Of a stretch of 64,000 nucleotides of DNA, positions 29,980 through 38,617 are shown piece after piece. The position numbers were made by a program, and so were the translations under genes. The notes under the pieces are model-generated. The model was not told the origin of the DNA. It searched no databases and saw only the letters and a program-made list of their open reading frames with translations. The first letter of the stretch is position 1, and each line of letters starts with the position of its first letter. This DNA is from Streptomyces kronopolitis (lineage in GTDB: Bacteria > Actinomycetota > Actinomycetes > Streptomycetales > Streptomycetaceae): contig NZ_BMND01000018.1 in assembly GCF_014646275.1 (NCBI RefSeq), positions 90,278-154,277 on the forward strand. The letters are read 5' to 3'.

Positions 29980-32165
29980 GGCGTGACGGCATCCGATCGT
30001 GAGGGCTCCGCATCCGACGAGCCGGAGCCGGCGGCGGTCATGCGAACCTCCCGGACGATATCAGGCAATCTGACCTTGGTGAGGAGCCATCCGAACCCGG
30101 CCGCCGTCGAGCCCATCTCGCCCACGTAGGTGCGCAGGGTGGCCCTCTGACGGTCGGTGAGCACGAAGTTCCGCGTCATCGGCTCCGGCAGCCGGTAGCG
30201 GCGCGCGTCGGGCGATTCCTGCCCCTCCCGTGCGTCCTGCAGCAGGCGGTCGATGTCGAAGTCGGCGACCTGTTCCAGGATGGCGGGCGGCTCGGCGGTG
30301 AAGACCTGCGACAGCTTCAACCGGTGGTATGCGGCGCCCTCCCGGACCATGCGGGCCACCAGCGAGGGCCCGCCGGTTGCGGCTCCGATACGGCGCAGGA
30401 CGGTGAGCGCGGCCCGAACGGCGACGTCGGTCAGGTCCTCCAAGGCCTCGGAGATCATCCGCATCCGGTACGTGTAGAGCAGGTTGTTGCCCAGCTCACC
30501 GCTGATGTACCGGTCGACGTTCGCCGTGGCGAACCGCATGAGGTCCTGCCGGCCGTCCCAGAGCTGTTCGTCGGTGTCGGCCAGGAACTCGCTGAGCACC
30601 CGGTTCAGGTCCTCGCCGTGCTGCTGGCCGCGGCACTCCTCCAGCCACGTCATCGGAGAGATCTTGTGGGCGCGGAGGACGGCGAGGATCGTGCCGAACA
30701 CGCCGCCGTTGTAGAGGGAGGCGAGGAGCAAGTCCATCACCCGGCACTCGCGGTACTCCTCGTACGACAGGGTGGGCAGCTCGACGCACACCTCGTCCAG
30801 CTCGGCTGCACGGACCTCTTTGCCCAGGACGTGATAGCGGCCGAAGCAGCGTGGGATGACCCGCCATTTCGTGCCCAGCCCCCATCGTTTCCGGTAGGCC
30901 GGGGCGTACATCTCGGAGGAGGGCAGCAGGGTGAGCTGGAACATGTTGAGCCGGTCGAAGCGGGCGTCCATCAGACCGCGGAGGGTGTCGAAGTGCTTCT
31001 TCTTCGAGTCGTCCGGTAAGGCGAGGATCACCTCGCTGTACGACTGTGCTCCGGCCTGTGCCGACTGGAGGGCGATCTCCATCATCTTCGCGGCCGAGAT
31101 GTTCTTCCGCTGGACAGCGGCCAGCACATCCGTGTCGAGGGACTGCACCGAGCCGGACAGGCTGATCGTTCCCGGCACTTGGGCGACCGCGTCCAGCACC
31201 CGTTCGCGCTGGTTCTTTCCGGTGGTCACGTTGACGACCCGCGGCCAGCCATAGAGCTTCTGGCACTCTGCGAGAACCTGGCAGGTGTGCTTGTCCTCCG
31301 GGAACATCCCGAAGTTCGAGTCGGTGATCAGCAGCTCGTTGCGCGCGGTGCCCGCCTGGACGAGGGGCGCCATCCTGCGGCCGATGTAGTGCAGTTCGGC
31401 TTCGACTTCGGCTCGGGGGCGCTTGGCGACCTTGGAGAAGTAGTCCTGGCCCTCGGTGCAGAAGTTGCAGCCGAACGGGCAGCCGCGGGTGGTCGTGATC
31501 GTCGGTACGCCGCCGCGCTCGAAGAACTGGTCCAGCAGTCCGGCCGTGTACGGCGAGGGCACGTCGGCCAGGTCTCGGATGCGGTTTCGCGGCCGGGGCG
31601 TGAACACCTCACGCCGGTCCGGGGACAGGGAGTGCACGCCCGGGATCGTGTCGAGGACTTTGCCGGCCGGCTTGCTGTTCAGGTGCAGCAGCAGGTCGGC
31701 GAACGCGATCTCGCCTTCTCCGTCCACGTAGAAGTCCACTGCTCCGGCCAGGCGCTGGTGCCAGAACTGGACCTGGTCGGCGCGCAGCAGCGGGTAGTGG
31801 GGCCCGCCCATGACGACGACGGTCTTCGGGAACTTCTCCTTGATGACGCGGGCGAAGCCGATCGACAGGTGCGCGTTCCAGATGTAGTGGGAGAACCCGA
31901 TCACGTCGGGTGCCCCGTGGGTCTCCAGGGCCGCCGCGAGATCGTCGGGGAACTTGAAGATCTGCGGGACGCGCTGGAAGTCCATGACGGTCGCCGCGTG
32001 CGTCGCCAGGCCGGCGACGGCCTGCGGCATCGTCTCGGCGGACACGGCCTGCTGCGTGTACGTGAGGTCGCACAGCCAGACCTTCAGGTTCATCTTCGGC
32101 CGCTGCTCGGAGCCGGTCGGGGAGGACGCTGCGGCCAGCGGCATGCCCAGGTCGACAGTGGTCAT
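29976..32165 (-). CDS. B12-type radical SAM enzyme, 729 aa
   Basis: Residues 30-180 form a cobalamin-binding-like Rossmann domain (DVIGFSHYIWNAHLSIGFAR, VVVMGGPHYPLLRADQVQFW, YVDGEGEIAFADLL), but the DxHxxG cobalt-ligand motif is not seen. The radical SAM motif is CPFGCNFC (C-x3-C-x2-C) near residue 235, with SLSGSVQSLDTDVLAAVQRK downstream. The C-terminal 250 residues are helical and unfamiliar. Relatives methylate, cyclise or rearrange unactivated carbons. It is coupled at both ends, to an oxygenase and to a glycosyltransferase, which suggests consecutive steps on one scaffold. Confidence 0.85.
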   Translation of the reverse strand: MTTVDLGMPLAAASSPTGSEQRPKMNLKVWLCDLTYTQQAVSAETMPQAVAGLATHAATVMDFQRVPQIFKFPDDLAAALETHGAPDVIGFSHYIWNAHLSIGFARVIKEKFPKTVVVMGGPHYPLLRADQVQFWHQRLAGAVDFYVDGEGEIAFADLLLHLNSKPAGKVLDTIPGVHSLSPDRREVFTPRPRNRIRDLADVPSPYTAGLLDQFFERGGVPTITTTRGCPFGCNFCTEGQDYFSKVAKRPRAEVEAELHYIGRRMAPLVQAGTARNELLITDSNFGMFPEDKHTCQVLAECQKLYGWPRVVNVTTGKNQRERVLDAVAQVPGTISLSGSVQSLDTDVLAAVQRKNISAAKMMEIALQSAQAGAQSYSEVILALPDDSKKKHFDTLRGLMDARFDRLNMFQLTLLPSSEMYAPAYRKRWGLGTKWRVIPRCFGRYHVLGKEVRAAELDEVCVELPTLSYEEYRECRVMDLLLASLYNGGVFGTILAVLRAHKISPMTWLEECRGQQHGEDLNRVLSEFLADTDEQLWDGRQDLMRFATANVDRYISGELGNNLLYTYRMRMISEALEDLTDVAVRAALTVLRRIGAATGGPSLVARMVREGAAYHRLKLSQVFTAEPPAILEQVADFDIDRLLQDAREGQESPDARRYRLPEPMTRNFVLTDRQRATLRTYVGEMGSTAAGFGWLLTKVRLPDIVREVRMTAAGSGSSDAEPSRSDAVTP

Positions 32166-33082
32166 CGGGCCTCCGTCCCGGCAGCGCGGAGGAACATCTG
32201 CCACAGCAGGCGGCGCCGCTCCTCGGGCACCTCCTCCTGGCCCTGGCCCAGGGCCTCGCGGCCGTGCACGGACAGGTGCTGGTTGACGACGATCAAGTCC
32301 CCGACGCCGAGGAGGAATTTCTTCTGCTCGGCGATCAGCTCCCGCTCCAGGGCTCGCACGGCACTGGTGTGGGGGTCTGCGGGGTCCATGGCCGGCAGCA
32401 TCTTCGCGGTGAACCGTACGAACCCGTCGGGCACCGAACGTCCGTCGAGGACGGGGAACGGGCTGTACTCCTTCCCGACGCCGGTCAGCTCGTAGAACGC
32501 GCCGTCGCTGAACACCCGCTCCGAGAGGAGGGCGCGCTCGCCGTCGCTGATCCGGTCCACGGCCGGGCGGAGCCGGGAGACGATGCTGTACCCCTCGCCC
32601 CGCGGGTCGGGGCGCACGCACAGCAGCACGCTGTAGTCGGGCGGCTCGGTCGCGTTCACGATGTCGATGTGCAGCGGGTTGTACCCGGATCCGGTCGCGC
32701 GCATCGGGTCGATGGTCAGGTTCGTGCCCAGGGGCTTCCACAGCGGCCACTTGTCGAAGGCCCGCAGCGGCGTGCCGAGCCAGGACAGCAGCACCGTCGC
32801 GGCCTTCTGCCCGTCGTCCAGCCCGTACCGGTCGAGCAGCGGGCCGGCCTCGATGACGGCGAAACCGTCACCGTGGAGGTCGTTCAGGAGATCGCGGCAG
32901 CGGCGCACGACGATCTGTGCTTCGGGCGACTCGGCGAGGACGCGCTGGTAGGCCGCGATCACGTCCTCGCGCAGCAGTCCACGGTCGAGTTCGGTGGTCG
33001 GAAGGTCGATGACTCTTTTGCCCAGGAGTTCGACCAGGGGCTCGGGGAGAGAGATACGGAAGGTGCTCGGTGCCGTGGTCAT
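32162..33082 (-). CDS. Fe(II)/2-oxoglutarate-dependent oxygenase, TauD/clavaminate synthase-like, 306 aa
   Basis: The metal triad is visible: HxD in YNPLHIDIVNATEPPDYSVL and the distal His in VVNQHLSVHGREALG, followed by the Arg that binds 2-oxoglutarate. The N-terminal 100 residues have the clavaminate-synthase-like layout (LLNDLHGDGFAVIEAGPLLD). Such enzymes hydroxylate, desaturate or cyclise amino-acid-like substrates. ATG with ggaga upstream. It is the first gene of the coupled three-gene operon (ATGA overlap with the radical SAM gene). Confidence 0.85.
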   Translation of the reverse strand: MTTAPSTFRISLPEPLVELLGKRVIDLPTTELDRGLLREDVIAAYQRVLAESPEAQIVVRRCRDLLNDLHGDGFAVIEAGPLLDRYGLDDGQKAATVLLSWLGTPLRAFDKWPLWKPLGTNLTIDPMRATGSGYNPLHIDIVNATEPPDYSVLLCVRPDPRGEGYSIVSRLRPAVDRISDGERALLSERVFSDGAFYELTGVGKEYSPFPVLDGRSVPDGFVRFTAKMLPAMDPADPHTSAVRALERELIAEQKKFLLGVGDLIVVNQHLSVHGREALGQGQEEVPEERRRLLWQMFLRAAGTEAR

Positions 33083-33136
33083 ACTGGTTGTCTCCTACCT
33101 TCGAGCTTCACGGAGCGGATGGAGGTCACGGCCGGC

Positions 33137-33158
33137 GCGGGGTGCCTGTGCACCCCGC
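33137..33158. terminator. 9-bp hairpin
   Basis: gcggggtgc (33137-33145) pairs with 33150-33158 over a 4-nt loop. It lies 55 nt before the oxygenase start on the minus strand and may be a leader hairpin or second terminator. Confidence 0.5.
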
Positions 33159-33205
33159 ACGGAGAAGCGGGTGGTGCCGCGTTCTCCGACGCCGGATCGT
33201 TGGAG

Positions 33206-33250
33206 CCGTCTCCCGGCCCACGCCCTGTAAAGCAGCGGGCCGGGAGACGG
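33206..33250. terminator. 14-bp perfect hairpin after the EEP gene
   Basis: ccgtctcccggccc (33206-33219) pairs perfectly with 33237-33250 over a 17-nt loop. It insulates the EEP gene from the oxygenase operon. Confidence 0.75.
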
Positions 33251-33362
33251 AGCGGTGCCGCAGGCTGACTACGTCTGCGGCTGGTGAGGCCGGTGCGGAG
33301 TCGCCCGCTGGATAGCGTCGGTGTCGTAAATCCGGGGTGCGCGGAGGGTCGCCCCGCCTTCG

Positions 33363-34265
33363 TCATGTCCTGGCGAACGGGCGAGTGAGGATGTCCGAGA
33401 GCCGGTCGCCGTCGAAGCGCACGCGGACGATGTGGTGGTCGGACTCCTCCAGCGGCACCGGGATCACGTCCACGTCGTCGACCGCGGGGAGCAGGTCCTC
33501 GGTCGTGTAGACGCGGTCAACTCGGGCGTCGGGGCCGTGTGTTGCACAGGCATCGACGGTGGGAGCCAGGGCAGCAGGGGTGCCCCCGTTTGTGGCCCAG
33601 TGTCGGGCTACGTCCTCCAGCCCGGCCGTGCGTAGGGCCTGGTCCGGGCGGGTGTCCATTCGTCGCCGCCCGTCCGCGCCGATGTACGAACGGTGAAGCC
33701 GGTGCGGCCGGTCCGGAATTGCGTCCAGCTCGGGCAGCGCGGGGTCCCCGGGGAGGCCCGGCTCCGGGTAGCTGTTCGTGTCTCCCCCAAGCAGGGCCGG
33801 CAGCCGGTACGGCTCCCCGTCCATCGTCGTCTGGCGTTTGTCGGCCCAGGTCGAGAGCAATTCCGCCTCGGACAACCTGTTGGCGGACGAGCTGTAGTTG
33901 AGGTGGAAGGAGGCCACGGCCAGGGGCATGGACTCAACGCCCGCGGCCCGGAAGCGGAGCATGAGCGCGGTGGGCGGCTGCACCCACATCGGGCCGGTGT
34001 CCGGCCACGTCCGCACCGACTCGAAGACCCTGGTGTCGGCGAATACTGCGGTGGATGACTTCGGACCGAGCCACCCGCGCAGGCCCAGGGTGCTCTCCAG
34101 CTCGTACATGATCTGGTCGCCGTCGGCGGAGGCGCCCCACATCTCCTGCCGCAACACAAGGTGGGGTTTGAGCGCACGAAGCCGCTCGTGCGCCCAATGC
34201 CGCAGCATGAGGTTCCCGCCTCCGTTCTTCTCAAAGTTCCAACACAGGACCGTAATTTTCGCCAT
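33363..34265 (-). CDS. Endonuclease/exonuclease/phosphatase (EEP) family protein, 300 aa
   Basis: EEP fold motifs: KITVLCWNFEKNGGG at the N-terminus (Asn ligand), a Glu in LVLRQEMWGAS, SFHLNYSS, LLGGDTNSYPEP (GDxN), and the closing VPLEESDHHIVRVRF with the catalytic SDH. The start ATG at 34265 is preceded by agagagg. Substrates in this superfamily range from nucleic acids to phospholipids and sugar phosphates. As a neighbour of the biosynthetic operon it may trim a phosphate from an intermediate; a defence nuclease is an alternative. Confidence 0.8.
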   Translation of the reverse strand: MAKITVLCWNFEKNGGGNLMLRHWAHERLRALKPHLVLRQEMWGASADGDQIMYELESTLGLRGWLGPKSSTAVFADTRVFESVRTWPDTGPMWVQPPTALMLRFRAAGVESMPLAVASFHLNYSSSANRLSEAELLSTWADKRQTTMDGEPYRLPALLGGDTNSYPEPGLPGDPALPELDAIPDRPHRLHRSYIGADGRRRMDTRPDQALRTAGLEDVARHWATNGGTPAALAPTVDACATHGPDARVDRVYTTEDLLPAVDDVDVIPVPLEESDHHIVRVRFDGDRLSDILTRPFART

Positions 34266-34343
34266 GGGCGGCCTCTCTCTTCGCCGGGTTGACCGCTGGA
34301 CGGGCAACCGCATTCAGCAGTGCGGGAAAGCTGGTGGACGACA

Positions 34344-35543
34344 TCACTCCGAAAGGGACGTCGCGATGGGGCTGACCAGGCCACTGCCGCCGACCCGGTC
34401 GACGAGGGCCTGCATGTCGAGCACCGACGTAGCCAGGCACGCTGCGTGCCACATCCGAAGTTCGAAGTGGGGCTGGTGGACCGCCGCGGCCGTGATCACC
34501 GTGCGCGCGATGAGGGACTCCAGCTCCTGGTCCGTGGTGCTGGGCGGGAGCAGGCCACATCGGACCCGGTCGACCAGCTGGCCGGCGGCTACGCCGAGCT
34601 GGTCGATGACCTGATCCAGTGCGTCGGGCGCCGGCGAGATTCGTGTACTCCACCAGCGGTGTGCCTTGCGTGCTGCTTCTCGGATCTCGTCCCGGTGGAG
34701 GCTCTTCACGCTTCCCGCTGATGCGGGAAGTTCTGGTGTAGCCCACTTCACTGCATCTCGCCGCACGGTCAATCGTCGGCGGTCATCGTGCTCCAGCAAG
34801 CCCTCGTTCACCAGCAAGCGCAGGGCCACGACGAGCGGCCGCGGCACGGTGACCAACATGCGCGAAAGTTCTCGCTGCCTCGGCAGTACGGTGCCGGGTG
34901 GGAAGGCCCCTCCGGTGACCAGCGCCCGTAGGAGGTGGGCGATCTGGCGGGGACGATCATGTAGGTGGTGTGCGCCCGGAATCCGCGCGCGGCAGTTGGC
35001 CTGCCACTCGATCACGCCTCTCCCAGAAAGGTCCGACAGCGCCAGTTGGACCGTCTCAAGTGGCACAGCGAACTCGGCCGCGAGCCGGCCCGGAGCCAAG
35101 GCCGCGCCCGGAGCGTAGGCCCCCGACGTGATCCTGTGCTCGATCCACTGAGCGACCTCGGCGACCGGAACGAATGGAGACAGGGTCTCCGCCACGGCGC
35201 GCAGCAGGTCTCGTGCGGTGCCCACGCGCACGACGAGCTGTTCGTACGACATGTCTGCTGGTGCAGGACGAGCGGTCGCCTTGATGAGCCGGCCCCATCG
35301 TGCCTGATCCGCCGGCGAGCCGGCCGCATCCTCCCGACGACGCTCGGCCAGCGGCAGCCACACGGCCGTGTGTCGGTCGATACGGGCATGGGCGTCGGAC
35401 ACTGCCGCAGACGAGGCCGCGGCCCTCGCGCCGCCGACTCGTCTCAGGGCCAGCTGGTCGCTGCGCAATGCGCGGCGCGTCGCTGCGGAATCCGCGGGGG
35501 GTGAGCTGGCCCCGGCTTCCTGCTGCTGATTCTGTGTGCTCAC
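34344..35543 (-). CDS. Tandem GntR-type regulator, 399 aa
   Basis: Two GntR winged-helix units follow each other. The first (about 130-195): VAEVAQWIEHRITSGAYAPG, LAPGRLAAEFAVPLETVQLA, LSDLSGRGVIEW. The second (about 200-265): ARALVTGGAFPPGTVL-like, RQRELSRMLVTVPRPLVVAL, LLVNEGLLEHDD. No FadR or HutC ligand domain is seen; the C-terminal 120 residues are helical with many His/Trp. The GTG start lies in the stop of the DUF5999 gene. It may control the EEP gene and the oxygenase operon downstream. Confidence 0.75.
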   Translation of the reverse strand: MSTQNQQQEAGASSPPADSAATRRALRSDQLALRRVGGARAAASSAAVSDAHARIDRHTAVWLPLAERRREDAAGSPADQARWGRLIKATARPAPADMSYEQLVVRVGTARDLLRAVAETLSPFVPVAEVAQWIEHRITSGAYAPGAALAPGRLAAEFAVPLETVQLALSDLSGRGVIEWQANCRARIPGAHHLHDRPRQIAHLLRALVTGGAFPPGTVLPRQRELSRMLVTVPRPLVVALRLLVNEGLLEHDDRRRLTVRRDAVKWATPELPASAGSVKSLHRDEIREAARKAHRWWSTRISPAPDALDQVIDQLGVAAGQLVDRVRCGLLPPSTTDQELESLIARTVITAAAVHQPHFELRMWHAACLATSVLDMQALVDRVGGSGLVSPIATSLSE

Positions 35544-35752
35544 GCCGCAGCCTTCTCCCTGCGGGCGGTGGTGGTCACGGCGCGGCGCGGCGGGATGACC
35601 TCCAGGTCGGGCCGGATCGCGCCGGTGTCGTCGAAGAGCACGATGGCGTTGCACAAGAGCGTCCAGCCCTGCTCGAAGTGAACGGCAACGGGATGAGCGG
35701 CGCCCGCGTCGGTGGCGTCGGAGGTCGGGCACGGCGGGGTGTGCGGACACAT
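35540..35752 (-). CDS. DUF5999 protein, 70 aa
   Basis: Starts MCPHTPPCPTSDATDAGAAH and continues with HFEQGWTLLCNAIVLFDDTG, GAIRPDLEVIPPRRAV, the standard DUF5999 pattern of Streptomyces. The N-terminal C-x5-C/His group could bind a metal. Function unknown. It is coupled to the GntR gene. Confidence 0.85.
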   Translation of the reverse strand: MCPHTPPCPTSDATDAGAAHPVAVHFEQGWTLLCNAIVLFDDTGAIRPDLEVIPPRRAVTTTARREKAAA

Positions 35753-35765
35753 GGGCGGGTCCTTC

Positions 35766-36500
35766 CTACGAGGTGGTGAAAGCCGAGGGGATCGCGGTCT
35801 CCCGGTGATGCCGCCGCCGAGGTGTGGTGCCGCGGAGCGAGGCGGTCCGTTCGGCCGGGCTGGTGGCCAGGTAGCGGTCGTACTCGTCGTCGAGGTCGAC
35901 CGGCGTCACGCCGCTGAGCCTCATGATCATTTGGTGCGCCAGCACCCACCGGACCTCTCCGTCTTCATGCCGCTTGTCCATCGGCTCTTCTGCGATCAGG
36001 CCGCCGGCGAGACGGGGGTAGTAGAAGACCCCGAATACCCCGTTGGGGCGCGGGTCCGCGACGCGGACGACATGCGCTCCGGTCCGTCTGATCCGGGGGC
36101 ACCGCGCTCGTGCTTGCAAAGCGCACGGCACGCAGACCGGAGGGTGAGTGGTGACCTCGGAGCGGGGGTCTCCGGGGTGGATGGGCTCCATCCACAGCAC
36201 GCCCAGGTCACTGACATCCGCCGGCAGCCCGCACACCTGGCACAGCAGCTCTTCCATGGCCCGGCGCTGACGACGCGGATGGATCCCGGCAAACTCGGCG
36301 GTGCCCTGGCCGATGCGCTGGGACTGCCGGGCCCACAGAGCCCCGAACTGATCGCGGTCCGCCGGGCCTTCGTTGACGTAGAAGAGACCCTTCCCTCGAC
36401 GGCCGCCCAGCAGGGCAGTGCTCTTGCGCTCGCGGCTCCAGGTCGCGATCCACGGCACGCCGGGTACCGCCGGAGCGTCGCGGGTGGGCGTGCGGGACAT
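35766..36500 (-). CDS. Hypothetical zinc-binding-like protein, 244 aa
   Basis: ATG at 36500 with gaggag 4 nt upstream. Residues 85-130 carry a four-Cys group: LLCQVCGLPADVSDLGVLWM and PPVCVPCALQARARCPRIRR. A helical start (FYVNEGPADRDQFGALWARQ) and an HQMIMRLSGVTPVDLDDEYD stretch are also visible. Related unnamed proteins occur next to DUF5999 and GntR genes in Streptomyces. It likely belongs to the same operon as those genes; the gap is 13 nt. Confidence 0.7.
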   Translation of the reverse strand: MSRTPTRDAPAVPGVPWIATWSRERKSTALLGGRRGKGLFYVNEGPADRDQFGALWARQSQRIGQGTAEFAGIHPRRQRRAMEELLCQVCGLPADVSDLGVLWMEPIHPGDPRSEVTTHPPVCVPCALQARARCPRIRRTGAHVVRVADPRPNGVFGVFYYPRLAGGLIAEEPMDKRHEDGEVRWVLAHQMIMRLSGVTPVDLDDEYDRYLATSPAERTASLRGTTPRRRHHRETAIPSAFTTS

Positions 36501-36540
36501 ACAACTCCTCGACTGTGGGGATGGCATGGAAGGGGCGTGG

Positions 36541-36573
36541 CCGGCCGCCGCTCGATGTAGCGAGGGCGGCCGG
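36541..36573. terminator. Hairpin after the 202-aa gene
   Basis: ccggccgcc-g-ctcg pairs with cgag-ggcggccgg over a 6-nt loop, with one bulge. Lies in a 243-nt gap and ends transcription of the upstream minus-strand gene. Confidence 0.6.
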
Positions 36574-36743
36574 GGCACCAGCTGCCAGGGGCTGGGGTAC
36601 TGGCAGTGGCGCCGTCCTCTCTCCGCGGGATCCCGGGGCCAAGCCGTGCGGACGGGGGGCACGGTGGCCGCGCCGGGACAAAGAGGACCCACGTGGAGAG
36701 GTCGCCGGTCCGTCGGGGGGATCCGGTCCGCACCGGCGACCGG

Positions 36744-37352
36744 TCAGAGGCGAGGCGCTTCGTGGAGCGCCTTCACGAACCGGCGAGCGACGTCCGCTTT
36801 GATACTCCCCAGCTCAATAGCGGGATCCTCGTCGCATCGCCGGCAGTACGAGTGGAGGATCATGTCCATGAATGCGCCGTCGGTGGCCGCCTTGAACGCA
36901 GCGGCGAGCCGGTCGCAGACCGCGTTCGCCTCCGGCCAGTCGGGGACTTCGGCCAGCTCGGTGCCAGGCTCGGCGCCCAGAATGCAGGCCAGCCGCTCCG
37001 CCGTGTGGATGGAGATATCACCCAGGACGATGCTGTCCAGACCGCAGACCAGAGGCACAGGGAAGTCGACCAAGCCGTGGTTGAGCACAGCGCACCGCAA
37101 CTCCTCTGCCAGCGAGTAGATTCCGTCCATCCCCTTGCGTACGAGGTGCTCCAGCCGGGCTGCCTGTTTGGCGTCGATGCGGTGCAGCTTGACGTACGGC
37201 ACGTCCCTCACGTAGTCGCGGATGGGGTGGATGTCGCCCAGGCCAGCGTCAGACAGTGCCTTGAAGAGGGAGCCGGCAGCCCACAGAGCCTCCTCGTGGA
37301 CGGACCGCGGCGCGAAATCGTCGCGCTCCTGGGGCGGCTCGGTGTCAGTCAT
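36744..37352 (-). CDS. Hypothetical protein, 202 aa
   Basis: Mostly helical soluble protein. Recognisable stretches: ALWAAGSLFKALSDAGLGDI, LEHLVRKGMDGIYSLAEELR, ILGAEPGTELAEVPDWPEAN, and ILHSYCRRCDEDPAIELGSI with a short CRRC motif near the end. No signal peptide. No family recognised. It is a single gene with hairpins on the downstream side. Confidence 0.65.
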   Translation of the reverse strand: MTDTEPPQERDDFAPRSVHEEALWAAGSLFKALSDAGLGDIHPIRDYVRDVPYVKLHRIDAKQAARLEHLVRKGMDGIYSLAEELRCAVLNHGLVDFPVPLVCGLDSIVLGDISIHTAERLACILGAEPGTELAEVPDWPEANAVCDRLAAAFKAATDGAFMDMILHSYCRRCDEDPAIELGSIKADVARRFVKALHEAPRL

Positions 37353-37411
37353 GTGGATCTCCCGATGTTCGTAAACGGTGGAAGGCAGCGGGGATTGGGG
37401 CCGTGCGACGA

Positions 37412-38029
37412 CTAAGCACCCGCGGGGAAGGCGGATCGACGGTGGCCGCAGAGAGGGTCTGTGAGCGTTGCCGCAGGAAGTCGGCTCCGAGGTTGGACCA
37501 GAGCGTGGCGCCGATGGGCAGGAGTGAGGTGCAGCCGCAGATGGGCCGTACTCGCTTCTGGTCCCTTCATGAGACGCGTCGCAACAAGGTGGTCCACCAG
37601 CCCGCTGACGACGTTTCCGGCCTGGCGGAGGTCACCCTGCGTTGTGTCGGTGGAGGCGGGGGCGGCAGTTCGAAGGGTGCGACTCTGCACGACGAGCGTC
37701 GCGACGCCTGGTTCGCGTTCGCAGGCCCTGTGCGCGAGCGCGATTCGTTCGAGCTGCTCAAGGTGGGCGTGCAGTCGCTGTAGAAGGTCCAGGCGTTCTT
37801 CCCTCGCGGGCGGCACACTGTCCAAAGCATCCGCGACGTCATCCAGCAGGGCCTCAACGTCGAGCGGTGACCATCGAGCGAGTGCGTCAAGCATGCGCGT
37901 CAGCAAGGATGAGTCGTCTGGGGCCGGCACGGGGCGGGACATCAGCGGCTCGCCGCCGTGGGCGCCACCCCCCAGGGCATCCAGGTAGTCCGGGCGTAAG
38001 CCGTCGCGCAATCCGGCCAGGTCATTCAT
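37412..38029 (-). CDS. DUF6415-like protein, 205 aa
   Basis: Resembles the Streptomyces DUF6415 family, labelled natural-product-related in some annotations without a known activity. Visible: a helical core VEALLDDVADALDSVPPARE, LDLLQRLHAHLEQLERIALA, then QAGNVVSGLVDHLVATRLMK. It is coupled to the HATPase gene upstream (ATGA). A regulatory or scaffolding role beside the kinase-like protein is inferred. Confidence 0.65.
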   Translation of the reverse strand: MNDLAGLRDGLRPDYLDALGGGAHGGEPLMSRPVPAPDDSSLLTRMLDALARWSPLDVEALLDDVADALDSVPPAREERLDLLQRLHAHLEQLERIALAHRACEREPGVATLVVQSRTLRTAAPASTDTTQGDLRQAGNVVSGLVDHLVATRLMKGPEASTAHLRLHLTPAHRRHALVQPRSRLPAATLTDPLCGHRRSAFPAGA

Positions 38030-38439
38030 GCGGCCCCCTTGTTAGAGGCCCGGATCTCGAACCAGACGTCTTTGCCGTCCGGGGTGGGCTCGGCGCCCCA
38101 CTCGTCCGCAGTCTCGCTGAGCAGGAACATGCCGCGTCCGTTCTGGCTCATCCAGTCCGGTTGCTTTACGACGGGCAGTTCTGTGCTGGCATCGCTCACC
38201 GTGATTCGCACAGCGTCAGCGATGCTCTGGAGCGTGAGCACACAATCCGGTGAGCCAGTGTGCTTGACCACGTTGCTCAGCAACTCCGTGGTGCATAGGG
38301 CCGCAGGGGCCACCATCGGCTCACAGCCCCACCGTCGCAGGTGGACGGCCACGTCCCGCCGGATGCGCGCAAGCGAATCCGGACGGATGTTCAGCTCTTG
38401 CCTGTACTGCTTCGTGCCTGCCTCTGCCATGACGATCAT
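38026..38439 (-). CDS. HATPase-type (RsbW-like) ATP-binding protein, 137 aa
   Basis: The single-domain GHKL ATPase has its N box in LCTTELLSNVVKHT and its G box in NGRGMFLLSETADEWG. Streptomyces has many such small anti-sigma-like kinases. It contains no sensor or dimerisation domain, so it probably binds a sigma factor or anti-anti-sigma protein. It is coupled to the DUF6415-like gene and divergent from the XRE regulator at 38618. Confidence 0.85.
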   Translation of the reverse strand: MIVMAEAGTKQYRQELNIRPDSLARIRRDVAVHLRRWGCEPMVAPAALCTTELLSNVVKHTGSPDCVLTLQSIADAVRITVSDASTELPVVKQPDWMSQNGRGMFLLSETADEWGAEPTPDGKDVWFEIRASNKGAA

Positions 38440-38559
38440 GGCTCCTCCAGCGCCTCTATCGACGCATCGCGAACGGGCCGACGCTCCGTCACCTCAGCCT
38501 CAGATGCACAACAGACTGGACCCAACTAGCGGGTTCCGCAACCTCGTTGAGCTACAAAA

Positions 38560-38600
38560 TTGCAGATTCGCAAGAGTTGGCCTAGCACTCCGGCATATGC
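38560..38600. promoter_or_regulatory. Putative operator of the second XRE-DUF397 locus
   Basis: ttgcagattcgcaa (38560-38573), ctagca (38582-38587) and gcatatgc (38593-38600) lie just before the XRE start. The same ttgca, ctagca and catatg elements occur in the palindrome cluster at 13141-13190. Confidence 0.45.
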
Positions 38601-38617
38601 TGTTTGTTGGAGAGGTC

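Noticed and set aside
27260..30013. A 917-codon open frame on the minus strand
   Set aside because: It is antisense to the amidohydrolase gene and out of frame with the MurG-like gene; long shadows are common at this GC content.
35012..35389. Overlapping open frames within the GntR gene
   Set aside because: They are frame shadows; the GntR frame shows two complete winged-helix units.
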